NCBI RefSeq assembly: GCF_022009635.1
Contig: NZ_CP091716.1
Location: 3,735,001-3,799,000, forward strand
Source of the DNA: Variovorax paradoxus
Lineage (GTDB): Bacteria; Pseudomonadota; Gammaproteobacteria; Burkholderiales; Burkholderiaceae_C
Direction of reading: 5' to 3'
Length of the DNA: 64,000 bases
Position numbers and translations under genes: made by a program. This document shows positions 8,933-17,041 of this stretch, piece after piece (within the stretch, counting starts at the first letter, position 1; each line of letters starts with the position of its first letter). The notes beneath the pieces are model-generated. The model ran no database searches and was not told where the DNA came from. It worked only from the letters and a program-made list of their open reading frames with translations.

Positions 8933-9705
8933 GCGCGGTGTTGCCCTCGCGGGGCGCAACCGACAACGCATGGCGCGAGCTGCATGAAGCCGCGACCATT
9001 CCCTACAAGAAGGGCGGCAGCTTCGCCTGGCACTTCGCGCGCGGCAAGCTCGGGCGCGACCCGGTGTTCCGCGGCCTGCTCGAGCGCGGCCTGATCGGTG
9101 CGCAGCACCGTCGCGTGGTCGACATCGGCTGCGGGCAGGGCCTGTTCGCCAGCCTGCTCGCGTCGATGAGCGCGATGCAGAAAAAAGGCCGCTGGCCCGC
9201 GTCGTGGTCCGCCACGCCGGACAGCGCCGACTACACCGGCATCGAGCTGATGCCCAAGGACGTGGCGCGCGCCGAAGCCTCCATCGGCCATCTGCAGCCC
9301 ACGCCCAAGCTGGTCTGCGCCGACATGTGCTCGGCCGAGCTGCCCGACTGCGACCTCGTCGTGATCCTGGACGTGCTGCACTACGTGAACCTGGAGGCGC
9401 AGCAGGGCGTTCTGCTGCGCGTGCGCGACGCGCTGCGGCGCGGCGGCAACCCGCAGGCGCGGCTGCTGCTGCGCGTGGGCGATGCGTCGAGCCGCCGCGG
9501 CTTCGCGATCAGCCAGTGGGTCGACCGCACGGTGACGCGCGTTCGCGGCCACAAGGTCTCGCCGACCTGGGGGCGCCCGCTGGCCGAGTGGACCGCCTTG
9601 CTCGACCATCTGGGCTTTCGCGTGCACAGCATCCCGATGAGCGAGGGCACCCCCTTTGCCAACGTGCTTCTGGTGGCCGACCTGGAAGTGGACCGCGCCG
9701 CATGA
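8929..9705 (+). CDS. Class I SAM-dependent methyltransferase of the pigment operon
   Basis: This is a 258-residue protein. ATG 8929 shares ATGA with the deacetylase stop. SAM-binding motif I is VVDIGCGQG at residues 64-72. An acidic motif II-like GIELMP and motif IV LVVILDVLHYV follow, giving a Rossmann methyltransferase core. The N-terminal ~55 residues contain IPYKKGGSFAWHFARGKLGRDP, a pattern I associate with methyltransferases of aryl-polyene clusters. A likely role is O-methylation of the aryl head group, unproven. It is translationally coupled on both sides. Confidence 0.8.
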   Translation: MSAVLPSRGATDNAWRELHEAATIPYKKGGSFAWHFARGKLGRDPVFRGLLERGLIGAQHRRVVDIGCGQGLFASLLASMSAMQKKGRWPASWSATPDSADYTGIELMPKDVARAEASIGHLQPTPKLVCADMCSAELPDCDLVVILDVLHYVNLEAQQGVLLRVRDALRRGGNPQARLLLRVGDASSRRGFAISQWVDRTVTRVRGHKVSPTWGRPLAEWTALLDHLGFRVHSIPMSEGTPFANVLLVADLEVDRAA

Positions 9706-10175
9706 CCGCGCCGCAGACGCTCGACCGCGCCGGCATCGCGCAGCGCATTCCGCACAGCGGCAGCATGTGCCTGCTGGAGCGGCTCGAAAGCTGGGACGCC
9801 GACGCGATCCATTGCAGCACCACCACGCATGCCCAGGACGACAACCCGCTGCGCACCGAGAGTGGCTTGCTCGCGCCGAACGCCATCGAATACGCCGCGC
9901 AGGCGATGGCGCTGCACGGCGGCCTGCTGGCGGCCGAAGGCAGCACGCCGTCGGCCGGTTTTCTGGCGAGCGCGCGCAACGTCAAGCTGGCGGTGGCGCG
10001 ACTCGACGATATCGACGGTGCCTTGCAGGTGCGCGCGAAGCGCCTGTCTGGCGACGACCGCCAGATCCTCTATGAATTCACGGTGAAGGCCGAAGACGGC
10101 CGCTCGCTGGCCGAGGGCCGTGCCGTGGTGGTCCTGAACACGCCGCTGGCCGCGGAAGAAAGCACATCGTCATGA
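9702..10175 (+). CDS. Hotdog-fold 3-hydroxyacyl-ACP dehydratase-like protein
   Basis: This is a 157-residue protein. ATG 9702 overlaps the methyltransferase stop (ATGA). The sequence IPHSGSMCLLERLESWD, then ESGLLAPNAIEYAAQAMALHGGL, fits the ApeP-like dehydratase branch of the FabZ/FabA hotdog family. The HSGSM motif replaces the more usual HFPG. It would dehydrate 3-hydroxyacyl intermediates to build the conjugated polyene, together with the dehydratase domain of the ligase fusion at 2347-4059 and the reductase encoded next. Confidence 0.8.
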   Translation: MTAPQTLDRAGIAQRIPHSGSMCLLERLESWDADAIHCSTTTHAQDDNPLRTESGLLAPNAIEYAAQAMALHGGLLAAEGSTPSAGFLASARNVKLAVARLDDIDGALQVRAKRLSGDDRQILYEFTVKAEDGRSLAEGRAVVVLNTPLAAEESTSS

Positions 10176-10903
10176 GTCTCGAAGGAAAACGCGCCCTGAT
10201 CACCGGCGCCAGCGGCGCGCTCGGCGCGGCCATGGCCCGCCGCTTCGCGCGCGAGGGCGCGACGGTGCTGCTGCACGCCAACTCGCGGCCGGAAGCGGTC
10301 GAGCAACTGGCCGAGGCCATTTCGGCCGACGGCGGCAAGGCGGAATGCCATGTGTTCGACCTGCGCAGCGACGAGGCTTGCGCGGCGGCTTGCGCGCGCA
10401 TCCTCGAGGGCGGCTCGGTCCAGATCCTCGTCAACAACGCGGGCGTGCACGACGACGCAGTGCTGCCGGGCATGCGTGCCGAGCAGTGGCACAAGGTGAT
10501 CGACGTTTCGCTCAACGGCTTCTTCCGCGTCACGCAGCCCTTGCTGCTTCCGATGATGCGCACACGCTGGGGACGCATCCTGAACATCTCGTCGGTGGCC
10601 GCCATCGCCGGCAATCGCGGGCAGGTCAACTACGCTGCGGCCAAAGGCGCGCTCAACAGCGCAACCAAGGCGCTGTCGCTCGAAGTGGCGTCGCGCGGCG
10701 TGACGGTGAACGCCATCGCGCCGGGGATCATTGCGTCGCCCATGGCGGATGCGGTGTTCGATCCGGCGGTCATCAACCAGATGGTGCCTGTGAAGCGGGC
10801 CGGGACACCGGAAGAGGTGGCTGCCTTGGCCGCGTTCCTTGCTGGCAACGAGGCCGGGTACATCACTGGGCAAGTGATTTCGGTCAATGGCGGGATGATC
10901 TGA
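10172..10903 (+). CDS. 3-oxoacyl-ACP reductase (FabG-like SDR)
   Basis: This is a 243-residue protein. ATG 10172 overlaps the dehydratase stop (ATGA). The classical short-chain dehydrogenase features are all visible: cofactor motif TGASGALG at residues 11-18, NNAG near 90, catalytic Ser in ISSVAAIAG and YAAAK near residues 150-154. Ending VISVNGGMI is typical of FabG. It is the last gene of the plus-strand arm and would supply the ketoreduction step of polyene extension. The housekeeping fabG is normally in the fab operon, so this copy is probably cluster-dedicated. Confidence 0.87.
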   Translation: MSLEGKRALITGASGALGAAMARRFAREGATVLLHANSRPEAVEQLAEAISADGGKAECHVFDLRSDEACAAACARILEGGSVQILVNNAGVHDDAVLPGMRAEQWHKVIDVSLNGFFRVTQPLLLPMMRTRWGRILNISSVAAIAGNRGQVNYAAAKGALNSATKALSLEVASRGVTVNAIAPGIIASPMADAVFDPAVINQMVPVKRAGTPEEVAALAAFLAGNEAGYITGQVISVNGGMI

Positions 10904-10961
10904 CGCTTTGACTTTTGGGGTGCGGCGGTGGGCGCTGTTCCCTTGGGCGGCCAACGTCACC

Positions 10962-11072
10962 GGCCCTTCGGGCTTCCCTGCGCTGCTCGCGACGGGCGGG
11001 GTCTCGCAGAACTCGCTGCGCTCAAACAGCTGCGAGCCCTGATCCGCCCGCCACTGCGCTGCTCGGCGGTGC
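10962..11072 (+). repeat. Interspersed repeat, copy 1 of an inverted pair
   Basis: It begins GGCCCTTCGGGCTTCCCTGC and contains TCGCAGAACTCGCT and CTCAAACAGCTGCGAGCCC. The reverse complement recurs at 11251-11362 with high identity over about 110 bp. It resembles intergenic repeats I recall from Variovorax genomes. Copy number elsewhere cannot be judged here. Confidence 0.75.
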
Positions 11073-11159
11073 CTCAACGGCCACCCAAGGGCACAGCACC
11101 CACCGCCGTGGACAAAGCCGTGGCACGTCCTCCCTATTCGAGATCAGCCTTTTGTCTTG

Positions 11160-11196
11160 CTCCCCCTCCCTCCGGGAGAGGGCTGGGGTGAGGGCA
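11160..11196. repeat. REP-like GGGAGAGGGCTGGGGTGAGGG element
   Basis: A pyrimidine-rich CCCCCTCCCTCC followed by GGGAGAGGGCTGGGGTGAGG can fold into a short GC hairpin. Closely similar intergenic elements are common in several proteobacterial genomes. It lies centrally between the two inverted repeat copies. Confidence 0.5.
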
Positions 11197-11250
11197 TCGG
11201 CCTCAACCACCCGACAAGCCCGGTGCGTGGTGCGGTGTGGTCGGCCCCTC

Positions 11251-11362
11251 TGTGCCGCCGAGGAGCGCAGCGTTTCGCGGATCAGGGCTCGCAGCTGTTT
11301 GAGCGAAGCGAGTTCTGCGAGACCCCGCGAAATGCGAGCACCGCAGGGAAGCCCGAAGGGCC
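11251..11362 (-). repeat. Interspersed repeat, copy 2 (inverted relative to copy 1)
   Basis: Read on the minus strand from 11362 it repeats copy 1: GGCCCTTCGGGCTTCCCTGC, then TCTCGCAGAACTCGCTTCG and AACAGCTGCGAGCCCTGATC, ending near CTCGGCGG. Small differences (CGACGGGC in copy 1 against CATTTCGC here) show the copies have diverged. Confidence 0.75.
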
Positions 11363-11423
11363 GGCGCAGTGGGGCTGACCGCGCCGTACCGCGTACCGGG
11401 CGCTATCCGGCAAGAACAAAGAT

Positions 11424-12200
11424 TCAGTCCTGAAACGGCGGCTTCCCAGCCAGCTTCCGAAACACCAACCCCGGCAGCCGCAGCACGAACTCCACCATCA
11501 GCCGCGTGTGCATCCACGTCAGCAGCACGTTGTCCCGCCCATAGCGGAAGTGCGAAACCCCGCCTTCCTCGGCGCTCAGGTATTTCACCGGCGCATCGAT
11601 GTTCACCGGCTTGACCCCGCGCCAGGCCAGCCGGACAACCGCTTCGGTGTCGAAGTCGAAGCGCCGCATCCACGGCTGCTTGGCCATCACCGCGATCAGG
11701 TCGCCCACCGGATACACCCGAAAGCCGTAGAGCGAATCGCCCACCCCGGCAAACAAGGTTTCTAGCTGCGTCCACCCATTCGATACGCGCCGCCCGCGCA
11801 CGCGCAGCAGCGGCGCACTCGCGTCGAACACCGGGCGCCCCAGCACCATCGTCTCGGGCCGGTCCAGCGAGGCTTTCATGAATTCGGGAATCAGGTCCGC
11901 CGGATGCTGCCCGTCGGAGTCCATCGTCAGCGCATGCGTGAAGCCGGCGTCCTGCGCGGCGCGCAGTCCGTGCAGCACCGCCGAGCCCTTGCCCTGGTTC
12001 TGCGGCAGCACCCACACCCGCAGGCCGGGATCGCTGGCGGCCATCTGCTGCAGCCGCTCGCCCGTGCCGTCGTCGCTGCCGTCCACCACCACCCATACCG
12101 GGTTCCATTGAGCGCGCGCGGCCTCGACCGTGGAGAACACGCGTTCTCCCGTGTTGTAGCTCGGGATCAGGACAAGGTGGGTGCGCGAGGCGTCTGGCAT
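11424..12200 (-). CDS. Family 2 glycosyltransferase of the pigment cluster
   Basis: This is a 258-residue protein. ATG 12200 sits inside the end of the upstream acyltransferase gene (34-bp overlap). A GT-A fold is indicated by LVLIPSYNTGERVFSTV at the N-terminus, VVVDGSDDGT, and the DXD-type metal site TMDSDGQHPAD near residue 88. The C-terminal part includes basic/amphipathic stretches but no clear transmembrane helices, so it probably acts peripherally at the inner membrane. It is the last gene of the minus-strand arm. It probably glycosylates the polyene lipid or its carrier (inference). Confidence 0.85.
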   Translation of the reverse strand: MPDASRTHLVLIPSYNTGERVFSTVEAARAQWNPVWVVVDGSDDGTGERLQQMAASDPGLRVWVLPQNQGKGSAVLHGLRAAQDAGFTHALTMDSDGQHPADLIPEFMKASLDRPETMVLGRPVFDASAPLLRVRGRRVSNGWTQLETLFAGVGDSLYGFRVYPVGDLIAVMAKQPWMRRFDFDTEAVVRLAWRGVKPVNIDAPVKYLSAEEGGVSHFRYGRDNVLLTWMHTRLMVEFVLRLPGLVFRKLAGKPPFQD

Positions 12201-12964
12201 TCGGGGGACGCGTCGGTGGCGCGCTGTTCCATGTTTTGGCGAAAGTAGTGTTCCAGGTCGGCCTGCAGCACATCGCTGTCCTGCGTGGCCGCGAAGCGCT
12301 TGCCCAGCCGCAGCGTGAAGACGATCGGCAGCGGCGGCACCCGCCACAGCGGCCAGCCCTTGCTGAGATAGGGCGAGTCGGTGTCGATGAACACGGTCTG
12401 GATCGGCGCCTGCGCCAGCTTGGCGATCAGCGTCACGCCGGGCCGAAAGGGGTTGAGCGGCGGCGTCACCGTGCGCGTTCCTTCGGGAAAGATCACCAGC
12501 TGCCCGCCGTTGCGCAGGTCGTTCACCGCCAGCCGCACCATCATGCGGGCCGACTTGTTGCTGATGTAGCGCGCCAGCCGCGCACCCGCGCCGAGGAAGA
12601 TGTTGCCCATCAGGTCGGCCTTCATGATGCAGGCGCTGCGCGGCAGACGCGCCACCAGCAGCAGGGCGTCGAGCATGGTCGGGTGGTTGGCCACGAAGAT
12701 CACGCCGGGCTCCTTGCGCATCGGGTCGAGGCAGGTGGCGTCGATGCGCATCATGCCCGTCACCGACGCCAGCCACCAGAACATGCGGTAGGCGAACGCG
12801 ATGGTCATGCGGCCCAGCGCGCGGGCAGGGCGCATGGGCATCAGCGGGTAGATCAGCATGGCCACGAAGTTCCAGACCAGAGAGATCAGGCCCAGGAAAA
12901 GCAGCAGCGCGTAAAGCATCAACGCAAGCGGGATCGACGTGAGAATGCGCAGCACTCGGGTCAT
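12167..12964 (-). CDS. PlsC-type 1-acyl-glycerol-3-phosphate acyltransferase family protein
   Basis: The protein is 265 residues from ATG 12964. No strong Shine-Dalgarno is visible. Two N-terminal membrane segments (residues 8-45) are followed by the catalytic HX4D motif NHPTMLDAL near residue 95 and the substrate motif FPEGTR near 165. It lies between the chorismatase and glycosyltransferase genes in the minus arm. Aryl-polyene and xanthomonadin clusters commonly carry such an acyltransferase (ApeD/XanK-like role). The likely function is building the lipid anchor of the pigment, not general phospholipid synthesis. Confidence 0.83.
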   Translation of the reverse strand: MTRVLRILTSIPLALMLYALLLFLGLISLVWNFVAMLIYPLMPMRPARALGRMTIAFAYRMFWWLASVTGMMRIDATCLDPMRKEPGVIFVANHPTMLDALLLVARLPRSACIMKADLMGNIFLGAGARLARYISNKSARMMVRLAVNDLRNGGQLVIFPEGTRTVTPPLNPFRPGVTLIAKLAQAPIQTVFIDTDSPYLSKGWPLWRVPPLPIVFTLRLGKRFAATQDSDVLQADLEHYFRQNMEQRATDASPECQTPRAPTLS

Positions 12965-13019
12965 TGAGTCAGTCGTCGGGCGATCGGGGCCGTCGGCCGG
13001 TCGGTCGGGCGCCGGCAAG

Positions 13020-14063
13020 TCAGGCCCGCAATCGGCCGGCTGCAACCGTGTGCGCCTCGATCTCGACCAGCAGGTCGCTGCGGCAGATGTCGGCTTCCAG
13101 GTACACCGCATGGCGCGCCATCGGCGCATCGGCGCCTAGCGTGCTCTCGATGATGCCGCGCACCGCCTCGGTGTCGGATGGATGCCGTACGTACACCACG
13201 CAGTCGAGCTCGGCCAGCGAGAACTGTGCGGTGCCGCGCTCGTTGGCGGCGGTGATCACGGCCTGCAGGTTGCGCAGCGTCTCGCGGGTCTGCTCGAGCA
13301 CGTCGCCGTGGTGAATGGTTTCATGCCCCACGATGCTCGCGGTGCCGGAGATGAAGAGCGCGATGTTGCCGTCGCCGATGTCCGACAGCGCCGCGCGCGA
13401 AAAGGTGGGCGAGCGCGGGCCGTAGGTCTCGGGGTAGCGATAGGCAGACACCTGGCGTGGGTTTTCTACCGGCAGCGGCGCCTGCTGGCCGGCCAGGAAG
13501 CGGATCGACAGCGCACCCTGGTGGATGCCCAGCGCGCAGGCGGCCGGCGCGCCCTCGAAGGCGGCGCGGCCGGCTTCGAGGAAGGCTTCCTGACGGCCTG
13601 CATTGAACTGGCGGTAGCGCTCCAGCCCGCCGCCGTCGGCGTTGATCTGCGGCAGGTAGTTCCAGATGCGCTGCAGGTGCGGAATGCCGGCCTGGTCGAG
13701 CGTCTTGAACAGGTCGCTGTAGGCGCGGCGCGCGAGTTCGGTCAAGCCTTGCTTCTCGGTCGCCTCGTCGAGGTCGATGGCGCCCAGCAGCCATTGGCCG
13801 TCGGTGCGCCAGCGCGCGATGCCGGTGGTGCCCGACTCGATATGCGGCGCCGTCAGGTGCCACACATCGGCCATCGCGCCGTTGGACGAGAGCACGCGCG
13901 CATTGACTGTCGGCATCCACGCCACGCCGTGCGGCGTGCCGTAGCCCAGCGCCGCGAACGGCGCCTTGCCGCCGGCGGCCAGCGCGAGGCTGTCGGGCAA
14001 CGAAAGGCGCTCCACGCGCAGATGGGAAGAAGAAGAGGTTTCGTCCTGAACTTGCACTGTCAC
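13020..14063 (-). CDS. Chorismatase / XanB2-type 3(4)-hydroxybenzoate synthase
   Basis: The protein is 347 residues. GTG 14063 overlaps the stop of the methyltransferase (GTGA). The sequence shows the chorismatase family pattern: GYGTPHGVAWMPTVNARVL near the N-terminus, RIWNYLPQIN mid-protein, an ALGIH stretch, and the C-terminal FISGTASIVGHETIHHGDVLEQTRETL, a RidA-like half. Older annotations call this family pteridine-dependent dioxygenase-like. Family members hydrolyse chorismate. XanB2 of Xanthomonas makes 3-hydroxybenzoate for xanthomonadin and 4-hydroxybenzoate for ubiquinone. This supplies the aryl starter expected for the ligase at 2347-4059. It could alternatively make a dihydroxy-cyclohexadiene product as FkbO-type enzymes do. 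Confidence 0.85.
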   Translation of the reverse strand: MTVQVQDETSSSSHLRVERLSLPDSLALAAGGKAPFAALGYGTPHGVAWMPTVNARVLSSNGAMADVWHLTAPHIESGTTGIARWRTDGQWLLGAIDLDEATEKQGLTELARRAYSDLFKTLDQAGIPHLQRIWNYLPQINADGGGLERYRQFNAGRQEAFLEAGRAAFEGAPAACALGIHQGALSIRFLAGQQAPLPVENPRQVSAYRYPETYGPRSPTFSRAALSDIGDGNIALFISGTASIVGHETIHHGDVLEQTRETLRNLQAVITAANERGTAQFSLAELDCVVYVRHPSDTEAVRGIIESTLGADAPMARHAVYLEADICRSDLLVEIEAHTVAAGRLRA

Positions 14064-14848
14064 CTTGCCTCGACGATATGGTCTGGTTTGATGGCGGTAT
14101 AGGCAGAGAACACGCCGAGGCTGGCATGCCGGCGCACGTCGCGGAAACCCGCCGCGGCCAGCGCCTGCACCACCTGTTCAGGGGGAATGCAGGCCTCGAT
14201 CGTGTCCCAGTAATAGCGCCACAGTTCCGAGGTGTCACGCCGACGACCGACCACGCGGGCGATCAGCGGCACCACGGCGCGCATGTAGCCCTTGAGCAGC
14301 GCCGTCGCGACGCGGCCCTCGGGCTTGGTAATTTCGAGCACCACCACGCGCCCGCCGGGGCGCAGCACGCGGTGGAATTCGCCGAAGGCGGCGGCCACGT
14401 CGCTGATGTGGCGCATGGCGTAGCCCATGCTCACGAAATCGCAACTGGCGTCGGGGCGGGGAAGGGCCTCCGCCACGCCCTGCACCAGCTCGACGCCGGG
14501 CAGCTTCACCTGGTCCATCATGCCGGCGCTGGGGTCCACGCCCACGAGCTTGCCGGTCGGGCCGATGAGCTTCAGCGCCTCGCGCGCCACCAGCCCGGTG
14601 CCGATGCCCACGTCGAGCACCTCGGCGCCCGGCGCCAGACCCGCCTGCTGCAGCGCCGCGCGGCGGTAGGAGGGGCCGGTGCCGAAGGCGAGCACGCTTT
14701 CGATGCGGTCGTAGTCGGCAGCCGTGTTGTCGAAGATGCGACGCAGGAACGCCTGGTGCTCTGCCTCGTTGCTGTAGTACAGCGGCAGGGGAGCGTGTGG
14801 CGGCAGGACGACGGGCGTCACGGGGCCGCCGGTAGGCGATGGCGTCAT
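14060..14848 (-). CDS. UbiE/COQ5-family SAM methyltransferase in the pigment operon
   Basis: The protein is 262 residues from ATG 14848. A long in-frame extension upstream is antisense to yebC and purD and was discarded. Motif I is LDVGIGTG, followed by VDPSAGMM, VEALP-like VAEALPRPDASCDFV, and MRHISDVAAAFGEFHRVLRPGG, all UbiE-like. It diverges from housekeeping UbiE in its C-terminal third and is coupled by GTGA to the chorismatase gene. I therefore favour methylation of a pigment or aryl intermediate over ubiquinone synthesis. The start of the minus operon faces yebC across 117 bp. Confidence 0.78.
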   Translation of the reverse strand: MTPSPTGGPVTPVVLPPHAPLPLYYSNEAEHQAFLRRIFDNTAADYDRIESVLAFGTGPSYRRAALQQAGLAPGAEVLDVGIGTGLVAREALKLIGPTGKLVGVDPSAGMMDQVKLPGVELVQGVAEALPRPDASCDFVSMGYAMRHISDVAAAFGEFHRVLRPGGRVVVLEITKPEGRVATALLKGYMRAVVPLIARVVGRRRDTSELWRYYWDTIEACIPPEQVVQALAAAGFRDVRRHASLGVFSAYTAIKPDHIVEAR

Positions 14849-14965
14849 CGAACGATTATCACCAAAAGCCCGGGCCCGAAATCCGGGGCCCCTCCGGGCG
14901 TTGTGTGCGCCGGACAGTAAACTCGGAGCTTGCTTTGAAAACACAAGACAGCGAGATAGAAAGCC

Positions 14966-15691
14966 ATGGCCGGACATAGCAAATGGGCAAATATTCAGCA
15001 CCGCAAGGGCCGTCAGGACGAGAAACGCGGCAAGCTCTGGACCCGTGCCATTCGCGAAATCACGGTGGCGGCGCGCGCCGGCGGCGCTGACCTGGGCTCC
15101 AACCCCCGGCTGCGGCTGGCGGTTGAAAAGGCCAAGGCCGTGAACCTGCCCATCGACACCATCAAGCGCAACATCGACAAGGCCACCGGCAACCTCGAAG
15201 GCGTCAATTACGAAGAAATTCGTTACGAAGGGTACGGCATCGGCGGCGCGGCGATCATCGTCGACACCATGACCGACAACCGCGTGCGCACCGTGGCCGA
15301 AGTGCGCCACGCCTTCTCCAAGTACGGCGGCAACATGGGCACCGAAGGCTCGGTGGCCTTCCAGTTCAAGCATTGCGGCCAGATCGTCTTCGCGCCCGGC
15401 ACCGATGAAGACAAGGTGATGGAAGTGGCGCTCGAAGCGGGCGCCGAAGACGTCGTCACCGACGACGACGGCGCCATCGAAGTGCTCACTCCCGTTGCCG
15501 ACTTCGAAGCCGTCAAGAACGCGCTCGAGGCCGCGGGCCTGAAGCCCGAGGTGGCCGAAGTCACCATGCGCGCCGAGAACCCCATCGAAGTCGCCGGCGA
15601 GGACGCCGCGAAAATGCAGAAGTTGCTCGACGTGCTCGAGGACCTGGACGACGTGCAGGACGTTTATCACAACGCCTCGTTGTCCGAGTAA
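14966..15691 (+). CDS. yebC: YebC/PmpR/TACO1-family protein
   Basis: This is a 241-residue protein of full family length, starting [25 protein letters not shown], the strongly conserved family N-terminus. A purine-rich GAGATAGAAAG lies before ATG 14966. The three-domain layout is intact to the C-terminal [13 protein letters not shown]. Family members have been described as transcriptional regulators (PmpR) and, more recently, as ribosome-associated factors that assist difficult translation. The sequence does not tell which applies here. It stands at the head of a conserved run of housekeeping genes. Confidence 0.93.
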   Translation: MAGHSKWANIQHRKGRQDEKRGKLWTRAIREITVAARAGGADLGSNPRLRLAVEKAKAVNLPIDTIKRNIDKATGNLEGVNYEEIRYEGYGIGGAAIIVDTMTDNRVRTVAEVRHAFSKYGGNMGTEGSVAFQFKHCGQIVFAPGTDEDKVMEVALEAGAEDVVTDDDGAIEVLTPVADFEAVKNALEAAGLKPEVAEVTMRAENPIEVAGEDAAKMQKLLDVLEDLDDVQDVYHNASLSE

Positions 15692-15739
15692 GCACGAATG
15701 AATGTTTGTTGAATCACAGCGAGAAATGAAGGCCCGCGA

Positions 15740-17041
15740 ATGAAGGTACTGGTAATTGGGGGAGGGGGCCGTGAACACGCTCTGGCGTGGCGTCTGGCGC
15801 AGGCCACCCGGGTGAGCCGCGTGTACGTGGCCCCCGGCAACGGCGGCACCGCGAGCGACGAACGCTACGACTGCATCGACATCACCGAGCCCGCCGCGCT
15901 GCGCGAGTGGGCCATCAAGGAAAAGATCGCGCTGACCGTGGTCGGCCCCGAGGCGCCGCTGGCGGCCGGCGTGGTCGACGAGTTCCGCGAGCACGGCCTG
16001 CGCATCTTCGGGCCCACGCAGGCCGCCGCGCAGCTCGAAAGCTCCAAGGCGTTTTCCAAGGCGTTCATGAAGCGCCACAAGATTCCCACGGCCGAATACG
16101 AAGCCTTCACCGACGCCGCGCTCGCGCATGCCTACATCGACGCCAAGGGCGCGCCGATCGTCGTCAAGGCCGACGGCCTGGCAGCCGGCAAGGGCGTGGT
16201 GGTGGCCATGACCGCGCAGGAAGCGCACGAGGCGGTCGACTTCATGCTGGTCGACAACAAGTTCGGCGTGTCGCACAACGAAGGCGGCGCGCGTGTCGTC
16301 ATCGAAGAATTCCTGCAGGGTGAGGAAGCCAGCTTCATCGTGCTGTGCGACGGCAAGAACGTCACCGCGCTGGCCACCAGCCAGGACCACAAGCGCCTGC
16401 TCGACAACGACGAAGGCCCCAACACCGGCGGCATGGGCGCGTATTCGCCCGCGCCGGTGGTCACGGCAGAGGTGCATGCGCGCGCCATGCGCGAGATCAT
16501 CCTGCCGACCATCCGCGGCATGGAAAAGGACGGCATTCCTTACACCGGCTTCCTGTATGCCGGCCTGATGATCGACGCGGCCGGCCATCCGAAGACGCTC
16601 GAGTTCAACTGCCGCATGGGCGACCCCGAGACGCAGCCGATCATGATGCGCCTGAAGTCCGACCTGTTCGAGGTGTTCTGGCACGCCACCGACGGCACGC
16701 TCGACCAGGTCGAGCTGCAATGGGACCGTCGCGTGGCGCTGGGCGTGGTGATGGCCGCGCACGGCTATCCGCTGTCGCCGCGCAAGGGCGACCGCATCAC
16801 CGGCATTCCGGCCGAGGCGCCCGACGCGGTGGTGTTCCACGCCGGCACCACGCTGGACAACGGCGAGCTCAAGACCAGCGGCGGCCGCGTGCTTTGCGTG
16901 ACCGTGCTGGCCGACAGCGTGAAGCTCGCGCAACAGCGGGTCTACGAGGTGGCGGCGCGCGTCAAGTTCGACGGCGCGCAGTACCGCAAGGACATCGGAT
17001 TCCGCGCGCTTCATGCGCGCAACACTCCTCCCAACGCTTGA
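15740..17041 (+). CDS. purD: Phosphoribosylamine--glycine ligase (GAR synthetase)
   Basis: This is a 433-residue protein of usual length. The N-terminus [17 protein letters not shown] is diagnostic. The ATP-grasp core contains [15 protein letters not shown] near residues 138-152, [20 protein letters not shown], and [13 protein letters not shown]. It catalyses the second step of de novo purine synthesis in the cytosol. Its stop codon overlaps the start of hemF (TGATG), so the two are translationally coupled. Confidence 0.95.
   Translation: MKVLVIGGGGREHALAWRLAQATRVSRVYVAPGNGGTASDERYDCIDITEPAALREWAIKEKIALTVVGPEAPLAAGVVDEFREHGLRIFGPTQAAAQLESSKAFSKAFMKRHKIPTAEYEAFTDAALAHAYIDAKGAPIVVKADGLAAGKGVVVAMTAQEAHEAVDFMLVDNKFGVSHNEGGARVVIEEFLQGEEASFIVLCDGKNVTALATSQDHKRLLDNDEGPNTGGMGAYSPAPVVTAEVHARAMREIILPTIRGMEKDGIPYTGFLYAGLMIDAAGHPKTLEFNCRMGDPETQPIMMRLKSDLFEVFWHATDGTLDQVELQWDRRVALGVVMAAHGYPLSPRKGDRITGIPAEAPDAVVFHAGTTLDNGELKTSGGRVLCVTVLADSVKLAQQRVYEVAARVKFDGAQYRKDIGFRALHARNTPPNA

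Larger units (their letters stand above)
10904..11423. other. Gene-free, repeat-rich interval between convergent arms of the pigment cluster
   Basis: No convincing gene lies in these 520 bp. Short frames exist but are built from repeat sequence. The interval holds two inverted copies of a ~110-bp element (10962-11072 and 11251-11362) around a central GC-rich hairpin element (11160-11196). It lies between the end of the ketoreductase gene and the end of the glycosyltransferase gene on the other strand, so it may also serve for termination. Confidence 0.75.

Noticed and set aside
10915..11433. Open frames in the gap after the ketoreductase gene
   Set aside because: They consist of the inverted repeat copies, and their translations are low-quality with no ribosome sites.
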